A stretch of 10,156 bases of DNA from CAZQEZ01 sp964592475 (GCA_964592475.1 CAZQEZ010000140.1:1-10156); one strand, 5' to 3'; shown: positions 1 through 7,811, numbered from the stretch's first letter. Numbers and translations: made by a program. The notes: generated from the sequence alone by a model not told the origin.

Positions 1-1549
1 AATACAAACTTCGATAAGGCACGTAATACCGGTCGATTCGATAAAAAAATGCCTCTGAAAGAAAATCAGGTTTTTCCGGTTCCAGTAAGTTTTGCTGATA
101 ATGCACATCTACTGCTCTTTTTTCTACAACCACCGAATCCGGAAACTTCACCTGATCACGCACATCATTAAAATTATAAATATGATCCCCAATCAGTCGC
201 CTTGATTCCCGTTTGCCAATTAAATGACTTACCCATTGCAAGCCAAGGCTGTCAGTGCCTGGTTTTTCTTTTTCATTATAAAATGAACCGTAAATGGCTT
301 TCAGCATATGGTCACGAATAAATTCAGCATCGTCAATTTGATGAATATCATTTCTGCTAAATTCCCATTGCCACTCACCATTTCGGGCGGCATAATCTTC
401 TGCCACTTCTAGTGCCCATGGCACCTCCGGAAAATTGTAGGCTGAATCCAATTGATGGCTTCGCCACAATACTGAAGAACCCATTACAAAATTATCTGCT
501 CGCTTTGGGCTCCATAATTCGCCATGCTTGTCCCATTCTTCTCCGTATTCGTCTACACTTTCACGACCATACATAAATTCTGCACCTGACCAAAAACCAA
601 TCCAGCCATCACCGGTGCAATCAGCAAAATAAGGTGCTTTTAGGCGCATACGCTCACCGGTAGCTGTATGGCGGGCATCCACATATTGAATGATATTATT
701 TTCTGCCACAGCGTTGTAGGCTCTCCAATTGAGGTAAAGATCAATGTTCTCATATTTTTGAACATTTCGCATGCGCTTTTTATCTTCATCTTTTGCCCTG
801 GGGTCGCCATTGGGATAATGCTCTGTGTCGAGCATGCGCAAAATACGCTCAAAATGCCCGTAAATACCCAAAGTATGCACCCTGATCTCACCACTGGCAT
901 TGCCGCCCAAAACCGGTCGATCGTGAATAAGTGCCACTTTCAAACCTTGCTCCGCTGCGCTTATGGCAGCGGCACAACCTGCAATACCTCCACCGGTAAC
1001 CACAAAATCATAGTCTTTAACCATGGCAGGTGCCGATGGTAATTGCAAAACCTCAAGTCGCCAGGTTTTCATTTCTTCAAGTGAATTGGGGGGTGTTTTT
1101 TTCGATAGAGAAAAGTAAATGGCATCACAGCGGCCGTCAAACCCGGTCAGGTCTACCAGCGACATTTTGTGCTTTCCTGCGTCAAGTTTTTCACTATCTA
1201 CGTATTGCCAATTCCAGTCTTGTTTTGTACCTAATTCGGTTTCAAATAATTTATCATCAATTGATAACTTGAACTTACCTGGTGCTTCCCACTCACCTGG
1301 TGCCCAGTTTTTGGTTCTTACCCAAATGTGGTATTTCCCTGGTTTATCCACATTAAATGTAGTGCTTGCATTGGCTACCTTTAATCCCAGACCATGAGCA
1401 AGTAAATAGGAAGAGCCCATTTGTTCAGTGAATTGCTGATCGACTAGCCAACCACCTTTTTGGTCAAAACTTTCGGCTTCAATTAAAATATCCTGGGCAG
1501 ATACCAGAGAAAAAAGTAAAAGGAAAAGACAAGTTAAATTAAATTTCAT
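1..1549 (-). CDS. Secreted FAD-dependent oxidoreductase with N-terminal beta-sandwich domain (C-terminus cut off by window edge)
   Basis: Translating the minus strand from the ATG at 1549 gives 516 codons without a stop, running off the left edge. Residues 1-18 form a Sec signal peptide (short K, then LFLLLFSLVSA), probably cleaved before Q19; there is no twin-arginine or lipobox. Residues about 20-160 (starting ILIEAESF, with KYHIWVRT near residue 75) look like the carbohydrate-binding/golvesin-type beta-sandwich often fused to such enzymes. The FAD domain starts near 178: dinucleotide motif GGGIAG at 186-191, then GGNASGEIRV at 215-224 and DCTGDG at 310-315, typical of the FAD_oxidored (PF12831) group. 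The substrate is unknown. In Bacteroidota, relatives often lie near polysaccharide-degradation genes, and the neighbouring remnant at 1786-2238 carries a GH115 piece, which fits but does not prove a role in glycan metabolism. The missing part probably completes the substrate domain. I am sure of the family class, not of the reaction. Confidence 0.85.
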   Translation of the reverse strand, partial: MKFNLTCLFLLLFSLVSAQDILIEAESFDQKGGWLVDQQFTEQMGSSYLLAHGLGLKVANASTTFNVDKPGKYHIWVRTKNWAPGEWEAPGKFKLSIDDKLFETELGTKQDWNWQYVDSEKLDAGKHKMSLVDLTGFDGRCDAIYFSLSKKTPPNSLEEMKTWRLEVLQLPSAPAMVKDYDFVVTGGGIAGCAAAISAAEQGLKVALIHDRPVLGGNASGEIRVHTLGIYGHFERILRMLDTEHYPNGDPRAKDEDKKRMRNVQKYENIDLYLNWRAYNAVAENNIIQYVDARHTATGERMRLKAPYFADCTGDGWIGFWSGAEFMYGRESVDEYGEEWDKHGELWSPKRADNFVMGSSVLWRSHQLDSAYNFPEVPWALEVAEDYAARNGEWQWEFSRNDIHQIDDAEFIRDHMLKAIYGSFYNEKEKPGTDSLGLQWVSHLIGKRESRRLIGDHIYNFNDVRDQVKFPDSVVVEKRAVDVHYQQNLLEPEKPDFLSEAFFYRIDRYYVPYRSLY

Positions 1550-1572
1550 GATTTCTAATTTTTGGATTTTTA

Positions 1573-1580
1573 CAAAAATA
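1573..1580 (-). promoter_or_regulatory. Candidate Bacteroidota -7 promoter element for the FAD oxidoreductase gene
   Basis: Read on the minus strand this is TATTTTTG, an exact match to the Bacteroidota -7 consensus TAnnTTTG. It lies 24-31 bases upstream of the ATG at 1549, which would give a leader of roughly 15-20 nt. No clear TTTG or TTG -33 element lies at the expected distance, and the surroundings are so AT-rich that a chance match is plausible. Confidence 0.3.
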
Positions 1581-1785
1581 AAAGAAACTACTTTTATAAA
1601 TATAATTACGAACAGTATTTTATCTTTAGACGTTCCCTGCCAGGACACCAAAAGAAAATTAAACTCTTAATGTAAAAAGAAGTCCATTGGAGCTTCAGAA
1701 AACTATTGAAGTGTTGCCTCTTTTTTATTTATGGGCTTAGCTATAAGTCCTGGCCAACAAAAATGCGATTAACAGGATTTAAACT

Positions 1786-2238
1786 GTGATTATGGTTCAA
1801 ATTGTTCAAATTAATAATATTATTACTTCCATTCTGGCTTATTTTTTCTTGATGCCAATAATTTGTATAGCGCATTCCAATCAAAATTCAAATGATTTTC
1901 CCCTGGTAACCGTTTTTATGGCCTACAAGGAAGTGCTTGATTTGTACGATCATGGACTTGATTTACAGGAAGACATCATCATGGTTTGGCCGTGTAATGA
2001 TTACGGCTACATCAAAAGGCTGCCCAGCCCCCTGGAGCAGCAAAGGCCGGGTGGTTCAGGCGTTTATTATCATTTGTCTTACCTGGGCCGCCCCCATGAT
2101 TCCGGTCTGTGGAAGGCATTTGCCACTGCTTTGCCTCACGATCAGGCCATGGATATGAAGGAAGAGGTGGCCTTTTTTCAGGCGGTAAAGGCGAGATTGG
2201 TAAAATTTGATGCCGATGGGTCCGCAGCTGAGAGTTAA
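1786..2238 (+). pseudogene. Chimeric gene remnant: internal GH115 alpha-glucuronidase fragment joined to HsdR C-terminal fragment
   Basis: This is an open frame of 150 codons but does not look like one functional protein. Residues about 37-105 match an internal piece of glycoside hydrolase family 115 (xylan alpha-1,2-glucuronidase): AYKEVLDLYDHGL, then VWPCNDYGYIKRLPSPLEQQR, then GGSGVYYHLSYLGRPHD. In intact GH115 proteins this runs on as HDYLWL into the rest of a protein of roughly 800-1000 residues; here it stops. From about residue 108, LWKAFATALPHDQAMDMKEE and VAFFQAVKARLVKFD match the C-terminal (DUF3387) part of type I restriction HsdR subunits, cut short by TAA. The switch lies around base 2100-2110. 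Residues 1-36 are hydrophobic, AT-rich and unrecognised. The stretch from about 1900 is more GC-rich than its flanks. The 236 bp before it and the 87 bp after it hold no further recognisable gene pieces. Whether it is expressed is unknown; the family matches are from memory of the motifs. Confidence 0.7.
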
Positions 2239-2325
2239 AAGCAATTCAAATATTTTGTATCGGGAAGCGAGGACTTCTTAAATACTCAAATTTGCAAATT
2301 GGATAAAATGAAGCCCTAAGAGCCA

Positions 2326-3747
2326 TTAATCCACTTCACCGAATTTGGCATCTCCACACATACGCACTATGCGTGGATGAAAAATTCCCATTACCTCCAC
2401 CAGGTCCTGCTGGTACTCCATCACCTTATGAATATCCTTGTAAACCATAGGCGCTTCATCCAGACCTGAACCAATCAATGATATTCCCGCTTTCCGTAGG
2501 TGCTTATGTACTTCCTGCTGACTTAGGGTTTCTTTGGCTTTACGCCGCGACATCACCCGGCCTGCCCCGTGAGAGGCCGAATTTATAGACAAAGCTTCTC
2601 CCTTACCTTTTACCACAAATCCCGGCGAAGTCATGGATCCGGGAATAATGCCCAAAGTACCTTTGCTTGCCGGGGTTGCCCCCTTACGATGCACGATGAT
2701 TTCATTGCCATTGCTATCTTTTTCTTTCCAGGCAAAGTTGTGATGGTTTTCCACCATTAAAAGGTTCTTTTCACCTAAAGCTTTGGCCAGGCGCTCGTGG
2801 ATCTGATGATGACAGGCCGAAGCATAGTCGCCGGCCAGCGTCATGGCCTGCCAATATTCCTGCCCTTCAGCACTATCCAGTTCCAGCCAGGCCAGGTGCT
2901 TCGCCTCTTTAGGCAACTGACATTTTTCCATGGCCAATTTGGTGTAGTAGCGGGCAATTTCCGCTCCCATTCCTCGCGAACCGGAGTGGGAAAGCACCGC
3001 CAGGTATTTTCCGGGCAACAGGTCCAGGCCTTCTTCTTTTTCCAGCACTTCTACTACACCAAATTCCACAAAATGGTTGCCTCCGCCGGAAGACCCGATC
3101 TGGCGATAGGCTCGATCTTTCAGGGTTTTTAGTATATTTATTTCACTAAATTCCGGTCTTTCCATCACGACATGATCCTGTGGACTTTTAAAGGTGGCAT
3201 AGCCAAATCTGGTATTATCCACCAGGATTTTTTTCAGCTTCTCTTTTTCCTGTTTTAGGAAATCCGGCGAAAGATCATAAACAGATAAGCACATACGGCA
3301 ACCGATATCTACTCCCACCCCATAAGGAATCACCGAATTTTGAGTGGCCAGTACTCCTCCAATGGGCAGGCCATACCCTTGATGCGCATCGGCCATCAAA
3401 GCACCTGCAACAGTAACCGGTAATTTCATTGCAATTTCCATCTGGTTTACTGCCCCTGGCTCAATACCTAATGCACCATAAGTCTGGTATTCCACGCGAT
3501 TAGTGTTCAATTCAATGTTTCGAGCCGTTTCTTTTTTTACTATTAAATCCATGGAAACCGGAGCCAGGTTTTCATGTTTTTGGTATAGGGCAGGAGTTTC
3601 CAGCACCTTTTGCATTAATTCCAGCTTATGCTTTTTACTTTTGCCTTTATAATGTTGCTCCAGCACTTGCAATGCAGTGCCTATTGCCCGGCCTTCAGGA
3701 AAACCTATTTGTCGCAATTCTTTACCTGTTATTTTTGTTGTAGCCAT
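2326..3747 (-). CDS. rtcB: RNA-splicing ligase RtcB (3'-phosphate/5'-OH RNA ligase)
   Basis: Complete, 473 residues. RtcB joins RNA 2',3'-cyclic-phosphate or 3'-phosphate ends to 5'-OH ends, using GTP and Mn2+ through a guanylylated histidine; in bacteria it acts in cytoplasmic RNA repair. The characteristic motifs are all present: ADAHQGYGLPIGG (119-131), GVDIGCRM (145-152, with metal-binding C150), GGGNHF (221-226), LSHSGSRGMG (252-261), VENHHNF (332-338), HRKGATPA (353-360) and ASHGAGRVMSR (391-401). H393 corresponds to the guanylylated histidine. It is longer than the roughly 408-residue E. coli enzyme, with an N-terminal extension of the kind seen in other Bacteroidota versions. The ATG at 3747 is used; another ATG 10 bases upstream is out of frame. 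The gene stands alone: no archease, RtcA or RtcR gene is adjacent. It lies downstream of alaS in the same direction but 285 bp away, so it probably has its own leader, which would include the hairpin repeat if transcription starts far enough upstream. Confidence 0.97.
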   Translation of the reverse strand: MATTKITGKELRQIGFPEGRAIGTALQVLEQHYKGKSKKHKLELMQKVLETPALYQKHENLAPVSMDLIVKKETARNIELNTNRVEYQTYGALGIEPGAVNQMEIAMKLPVTVAGALMADAHQGYGLPIGGVLATQNSVIPYGVGVDIGCRMCLSVYDLSPDFLKQEKEKLKKILVDNTRFGYATFKSPQDHVVMERPEFSEINILKTLKDRAYRQIGSSGGGNHFVEFGVVEVLEKEEGLDLLPGKYLAVLSHSGSRGMGAEIARYYTKLAMEKCQLPKEAKHLAWLELDSAEGQEYWQAMTLAGDYASACHHQIHERLAKALGEKNLLMVENHHNFAWKEKDSNGNEIIVHRKGATPASKGTLGIIPGSMTSPGFVVKGKGEALSINSASHGAGRVMSRRKAKETLSQQEVHKHLRKAGISLIGSGLDEAPMVYKDIHKVMEYQQDLVEVMGIFHPRIVRMCGDAKFGEVD

Positions 3748-3797
3748 AGCTCCATGTTTTTTAGTTTTTTAAGATGTTATTCCGGTGTCTTGATTAC

Positions 3798-3874
3798 GCC
3801 CCCGTTGGAGCTTTTCGGAATTATATTGATGCCCAGGGACTGCGTCCCGGGCTAATGAATATGCCCCTTTGGGC
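3798..3874 (-). repeat. Three-hairpin intergenic repeat element (Bacteroidota REP-like)
   Basis: Three short GC-rich inverted repeats lie in series within AT-rich DNA between alaS and rtcB. Plus-strand coordinates are: 3798-3811 (GCCCCC GTT GGAGC, imperfect, pairing with a G-U wobble as minus-strand RNA), 3831-3852 (GCCCAGGGAC TGC GTCCCGGGC, a 9-bp stem with one bulged A) and 3863-3874 (GCCC CTTT GGGC). AT-rich spacers of about 10-20 bp separate them. From memory, similar trains of hairpins recur between genes in many Bacteroidota genomes and resemble REP elements mobilised by IS200-like (Y1) transposases; the source family is not shown here. A 64-codon open frame crosses the element on the minus strand (3769-3963), but it is best explained as a by-product of the repeat. 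No transposase is in the window. The outer boundaries are uncertain; only the hairpin core is given. Confidence 0.6.
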
Positions 3875-4032
3875 TTATCCGTCCTAATTTTTTTATTGGA
3901 AGTTGCAAGTGAATGCAGGCAGCAATAAAACACTGGCATTTTAAAATTCGCCACTGGATCCATAATTTATAGAACCGCAGCACTTAGGTTTATAGTTTTT
4001 TGGGTCACTTTATTAGACATTGCAAACCTTGC

Positions 4033-6660
4033 CTATTGCATAAACTTTTGATTTGCCATTTCAATTACTTTATCCAAACCTGAGAGATCGCTCCCGCCAG
4101 CTGTAGCAAAAAATGGCTGACCACCTCCGCCTCCTTTTATTTCTTTGGCCAATTCGCGAGCTAAGTTACCGGCATGCAATTCTTTCTCTTTTACTAAATT
4201 TTCGGCAATTACCACAGCAATTTGAGGTTTGCCATCAATATCTGCTGCCAGCACCATTACCAGGTTGTTCAACTCATTTTTTAAATCAAAAGCTATTTTC
4301 TTCAAAGCATCGGCACTTGGTAATGCAACTTTTTCAATGATGTATTGAATACCGCCTTTCTCTTTGGCCGCTTTTAGCAAGTCGTTTTTAAGATCGGCTG
4401 CCTTCGACATTTGTAGCTGCTCCAACTCTTTGCTTAGCTTATTTTTATCTTCTACCAGCCCATTGATCGATTTTATGATATCTTTAGGGTGTTTCAATAG
4501 ATCATTCAATTGCTTCAGTGTATCTTCTTGTTGGCGTACAATCTCTTCAGCTGCTTCAGCAGTCACAGCTTCAATCCTTCTTACACCGGCAGCCACCGAG
4601 CTTTCGCCTACAACCTTAAACAACCCTATGCTGCCGGTAGCAGGTATGTGAGTACCACCACACAATTCAATGGAGTATTCAGGGTCAAAAACAATAACCC
4701 TTACAAACTCTCCATATTTCTCTCCAAACAAAGCTGTGGCCCCCATTTCTTTAGCTTCGGCTAAAGGTATATTCTGCCGCTCTTCCAGTTTGATGTTGTC
4801 TCGTACCTTCTGGTTTACTCTGCGCTCTACTCGTTCTATTTCTTCTTCGGTCATTTTAGCAAAATGCGAAAAGTCAAACCGTAGTATTTTGTCATTTACC
4901 ATAGAGCCTCGCTGCTGTACATGATCTCCCAAAACTTCTCTTAACGCGGCATGCAATAGGTGAGTAGCGCTATGGTTATTCATGGTAAGCGCACGCTTTT
5001 TCTGGTTAATCACCGCCTTAACCTCCATTTGGGGATCTGCAGGTATTTCTTTAATGAAATGGATGATCAACTCATTTTCTTTTTTAGTATCAAATATCGG
5101 ATACTTTTTACCATCCACTTCCAGGTAGCCTGTATCTCCCACTTGTCCTCCGCTTTCGGCATAAAAAGGTGTTACATCCAGCACTAATTGATAGTAGCTG
5201 TTTTTCTTTTCCTTTACATGGCGGTATCTTAAAATATGTGCTTTTGCCTCCATTTGTTGATAGCCTACAAAAGACACCTCATCTCCTACTTGCACTATTT
5301 TCCAGTCACCTTTGTCTTGCTCTGCAGCTTTTCTCGAGCGACTTTTTTGTTGTTCCATGGCCTGCTCAAAGCCTTGCTGATCGATAGACAAGCTGTTTTC
5401 ACGAGCAATTAACGCGGTTAAATCTACCGGAAAACCAAAAGTGTCGTACAATTCAAAAACCACTTCGCCGGGTATTAGCTTGGCTCCTTTCTTGTTCAAT
5501 TCAGTTTTGATTTGCTCCAGCTTCTTCAATCCGGTTTCAAGGGTTTTAAGGAAAGAAGCTTCCTCTTCCTGTATCACTTTCATGATAAATTCTTCCTGTT
5601 GCTTAAGTTCAGGAAATATTTCAGCCGTTTGTGCAGACAGCATAGGAACAAGCTTGTATAGGAATGGCTCATTAAAATTTAAGAAAGTAAAGCCATAGCG
5701 CACGGCTCTTCGTAAAATCCGTCTGATTACATATCCAGCCTTATTGTTGGAGGGTAGTTGGCCATCGGCAACAGCAAAAGCGATGGCCCTGATATGGTCA
5801 GCCATTACCCGTATGGCCACGTCTGTTTCCTTTTTATCACCGTAGGTTACTTTGGCTTCTTTGCCAATCAATTGAATAATGGGCTGAAATACATCGGTGT
5901 CATAATTAGATGTCTTGTTTTGAATGGCCATACAAAGCCTTTCGAAGCCCATTCCGGTATCTACGTGCTTTTCTGGCAGCGGCTGTAAAGTGCCGGAAGC
6001 CATCCGGTTGTATTGAATAAAAACAAGGTTCCAAATTTCCACTACCAGTGGGTGATCCTGATTAACCAATAGGCTGCCTTCTTTTTTCTGCCGTTCTTCC
6101 TCGGGTCGTAAATCGATATGGATTTCGGAACAGGGTCCGCATGGGCCAGTATCTCCCATTTCCCAAAAGTTATCTTTTTTATCTCCGAATAATATTTTTT
6201 CCTTATCCGTTATGTCACTCCACAAGTCGTAAGCTTCTTGATCTACATCGAGTTTATCTTCTTTACTGCCGCCAAATACCGTAACATAAAGACGCTCGGC
6301 AGGTAATTTATATTCTTTTGTCAGGAGCTCCCATCCCCACGCGATGGCTTCTTTTTTAAAATAATCGCCGAATGACCAGTTTCCCAGCATCTCAAACATG
6401 GTATGATGATAGGTATCCATACCTACTTCTTCCAGGTCGTTGTGTTTTCCTGATACCCTTAGGCACTTTTGGGTATCGGCTATACGTTTATACTTGGGTA
6501 CTTGATTGCCAAGAAAATAATCCTTGAATTGATTCATGCCCGCGTTGGTAAACATCAGGGTGGGGTCGTCTTTTAATACCATAGGAGCCGAAGGTACTAT
6601 CTGGTGGCCTTTGTTACGAAAAAATTCGAGAAATTTATTTCTTATTGTGTTTGAATCCAT
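4033..6660 (-). CDS. alaS: Alanine--tRNA ligase (AlaRS)
   Basis: Complete, 875 residues, essentially the length of the E. coli enzyme (876). It charges tRNA-Ala with alanine in the cytoplasm and hydrolyses mischarged Ser- or Gly-tRNA-Ala. Order of parts: class II catalytic domain from residue 1 (TNAGMNQFKDYFLG at 38-51, the motif 2 region RIADTQKCLRVSGKHNDLEE at 59-78, MFEMLGNWSFGDYF at 88-101, motif 3 GMGFERL at 236-242); tRNA-recognition helices to about 450; then the editing domain with zinc ligands H563 and H567 in NHSATHLLH and C667 and H671 in CGGTH. A coiled region (about 705-770) leads to the C-Ala domain with glycine-rich GGGGGQPFFATAGG at 843-856. All key residues are intact. It is divergent from the M23 peptidase gene across 149 bp of very AT-rich DNA. 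No tRNA-like or T-box leader is visible, as expected for Bacteroidota. Confidence 0.98.
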   Translation of the reverse strand: MDSNTIRNKFLEFFRNKGHQIVPSAPMVLKDDPTLMFTNAGMNQFKDYFLGNQVPKYKRIADTQKCLRVSGKHNDLEEVGMDTYHHTMFEMLGNWSFGDYFKKEAIAWGWELLTKEYKLPAERLYVTVFGGSKEDKLDVDQEAYDLWSDITDKEKILFGDKKDNFWEMGDTGPCGPCSEIHIDLRPEEERQKKEGSLLVNQDHPLVVEIWNLVFIQYNRMASGTLQPLPEKHVDTGMGFERLCMAIQNKTSNYDTDVFQPIIQLIGKEAKVTYGDKKETDVAIRVMADHIRAIAFAVADGQLPSNNKAGYVIRRILRRAVRYGFTFLNFNEPFLYKLVPMLSAQTAEIFPELKQQEEFIMKVIQEEEASFLKTLETGLKKLEQIKTELNKKGAKLIPGEVVFELYDTFGFPVDLTALIARENSLSIDQQGFEQAMEQQKSRSRKAAEQDKGDWKIVQVGDEVSFVGYQQMEAKAHILRYRHVKEKKNSYYQLVLDVTPFYAESGGQVGDTGYLEVDGKKYPIFDTKKENELIIHFIKEIPADPQMEVKAVINQKKRALTMNNHSATHLLHAALREVLGDHVQQRGSMVNDKILRFDFSHFAKMTEEEIERVERRVNQKVRDNIKLEERQNIPLAEAKEMGATALFGEKYGEFVRVIVFDPEYSIELCGGTHIPATGSIGLFKVVGESSVAAGVRRIEAVTAEAAEEIVRQQEDTLKQLNDLLKHPKDIIKSINGLVEDKNKLSKELEQLQMSKAADLKNDLLKAAKEKGGIQYIIEKVALPSADALKKIAFDLKNELNNLVMVLAADIDGKPQIAVVIAENLVKEKELHAGNLARELAKEIKGGGGGQPFFATAGGSDLSGLDKVIEMANQKFMQ

Positions 6661-6776
6661 AAATTTTTTATGCTTACTTTGAAGTTTTTGATTAATTTTA
6701 TACCCGAAGTAATAAATATCTATATATTAACTATTTAATTGAACTAAATTTTATTTTATTCGCTTTTTAAATGCGG

Positions 6777-6784
6777 CAAAAATA
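6777..6784 (-). promoter_or_regulatory. Weak candidate -7 element for alaS in the divergent intergenic region
   Basis: On the minus strand this reads TATTTTTG, matching the Bacteroidota -7 consensus TAnnTTTG. It would give alaS a leader of about 110 nt. No -33 partner is evident, and the surrounding A/T homopolymer runs make chance matches likely. The whole 6661-6809 region must carry start signals for both divergent genes, but I cannot place the plus-strand promoter. Confidence 0.22.
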
Positions 6785-6809
6785 AAAAAATAAAAAAGAA
6801 GAATATACC

Positions 6810-7787
6810 ATGGCAAGGATAAAATATTATTATGATACTGAAACCTGCAAATACGAAAGAATTAAAGTATCCACTTGGGATGTTATTTTAAATTTATTGG
6901 GTTTTCTATCAGTAGCTACTATCATAGCCATCGCGATAGTAATTATCTATAGCACCTATTTTCAATCACCCAAGGAAGCCATATTGAAAAAAGAAAATCA
7001 AGAACTAGTACTCTATTACGATATTGCTAAAAATGAATTGGACGACATGAACAAAATGATGGAGCATTTGCAAGATCGTGATGATAAAGTTTACCGCACC
7101 ATTTTTGAAGCTGACCCCATTCCTGCCTCTATTCGCAAAGCTGGCGTAGGGGGTTCTGAAAGATACAAACAAATATTGGATAGCAATATAGAAAAAGAAG
7201 AGCTTATTCTTAATACCTTTAAAAGAATAGACCAGCTGAAAAAGCAAATGTATATTCAGACCAAATCTTATGATGAAATATTGCAAATGGCTCGTAACAA
7301 AGAAAAAATGTGGGCCTCTATCCCGGCTATTCAGCCTATTTCCAATAAAGAAATAACCAGATTAGCTTCCGGCTTTGGCATGCGGATTCATCCTATTTAT
7401 AAAGTAAAAAGAATGCACACTGGTTGTGACTTTTCTGCACCCAGGGGAACACCTATATACGCTACCGGCGATGGTGTAATTCACCGGGTAAAGTATAATT
7501 TAAGTGGGTATGGCAAAGAAATTATAATTGACCATGGCTATGGCTATATGACCCGCTACGCGCACATGCAGGACTGGGCAGTGACTGAAGGACAGAAAGT
7601 AAAAAGGGGTGAATTGATTGGTTACGTGGGTAACACCGGTACCTCTACCGCGCCTCACTGTCATTACGAAGTAATAAAAGATGGTGACCAGGTAGATCCT
7701 GTTCATTATTTCTTTATGGATTTAAATGAAGAAGAATACGAAAAAATACTTGAGCTGGCCTCCATCGAAAATCAATCATTGTCATAA
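6810..7787 (+). CDS. Membrane-anchored M23-family peptidoglycan endopeptidase
   Basis: Complete, 325 residues. Residues 1-22 are a basic cytoplasmic tail. Residues about 25-47 form one hydrophobic membrane helix without a cleavage site, so the protein is probably anchored in the inner membrane with the rest in the periplasm. Residues about 55-165 are charged and helical, likely coiled coil. The peptidase M23 (LytM) domain covers about 187-295, with zinc ligands H203 and D207 (HTGCD) and H285 (HCH, 283-285), plus catalytic H252 in YAHM. The complete set argues for an active zinc endopeptidase cutting peptidoglycan cross-bridges during growth, rather than an inactive NlpD/EnvC-like activator. 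It is the first gene of the plus-strand cluster, 24 bp before the CapA-family lipoprotein. From memory, M23 genes of this architecture often sit next to alaS in Bacteroidota, so this placement is ordinary. A MepM-like role is inferred, not shown. Confidence 0.92.
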   Translation: MARIKYYYDTETCKYERIKVSTWDVILNLLGFLSVATIIAIAIVIIYSTYFQSPKEAILKKENQELVLYYDIAKNELDDMNKMMEHLQDRDDKVYRTIFEADPIPASIRKAGVGGSERYKQILDSNIEKEELILNTFKRIDQLKKQMYIQTKSYDEILQMARNKEKMWASIPAIQPISNKEITRLASGFGMRIHPIYKVKRMHTGCDFSAPRGTPIYATGDGVIHRVKYNLSGYGKEIIIDHGYGYMTRYAHMQDWAVTEGQKVKRGELIGYVGNTGTSTAPHCHYEVIKDGDQVDPVHYFFMDLNEEEYEKILELASIENQSLS

Positions 7788-7811
7788 CATTTAAAGCTAA
7801 TTTGGAAAATA

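Noticed and set aside
640..1397. Several overlapping ORFs of 80-124 codons on both strands
   Set aside because: They lie opposite or out of frame inside the FAD oxidoreductase frame, which has strong family motifs.
1679..1696. Bulged hairpin GAAGTCC ATT GGAGCTTC as a terminator
   Set aside because: The stem is interrupted, the nearest T-run is over 20 bases away, and no gene ends just upstream.
1639..1754. 8-bp inverted repeat GCCAGGAC / GTCCTGGC about 100 bp apart, possible ends of a small mobile element
   Set aside because: The match does not extend beyond 8 bp, no target duplication is evident, and one such pair is expected by chance in a region of this size.
1786..2238. An active restriction or defence gene
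   Set aside because: Only about 40 codons of HsdR are present, with no helicase or nuclease domain and no HsdM or HsdS partner.
2289..2300. 12-bp palindrome AATTTGCAAATT between the remnant and rtcB as an operator or terminator
   Set aside because: It is AT-rich, has no loop or T-tract, and is easily produced by chance.
3769..3963. 64-codon minus-strand ORF between alaS and rtcB
   Set aside because: It runs through the three-hairpin repeat, and its sequence is explained by translating that element; there is no domain and no credible start context.
3968..3994. Hairpin TATAgAACC / GGTTTATA downstream of alaS as its terminator
   Set aside because: The T-run follows it on the plus strand, whereas alaS is transcribed on the minus strand; the 10-base loop and bulge make it weak.
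4113..5988. Many plus-strand ORFs of 72-95 codons
   Set aside because: All are antisense shadows of alaS, rich in Ser, Phe and Cys, without recognisable motifs.
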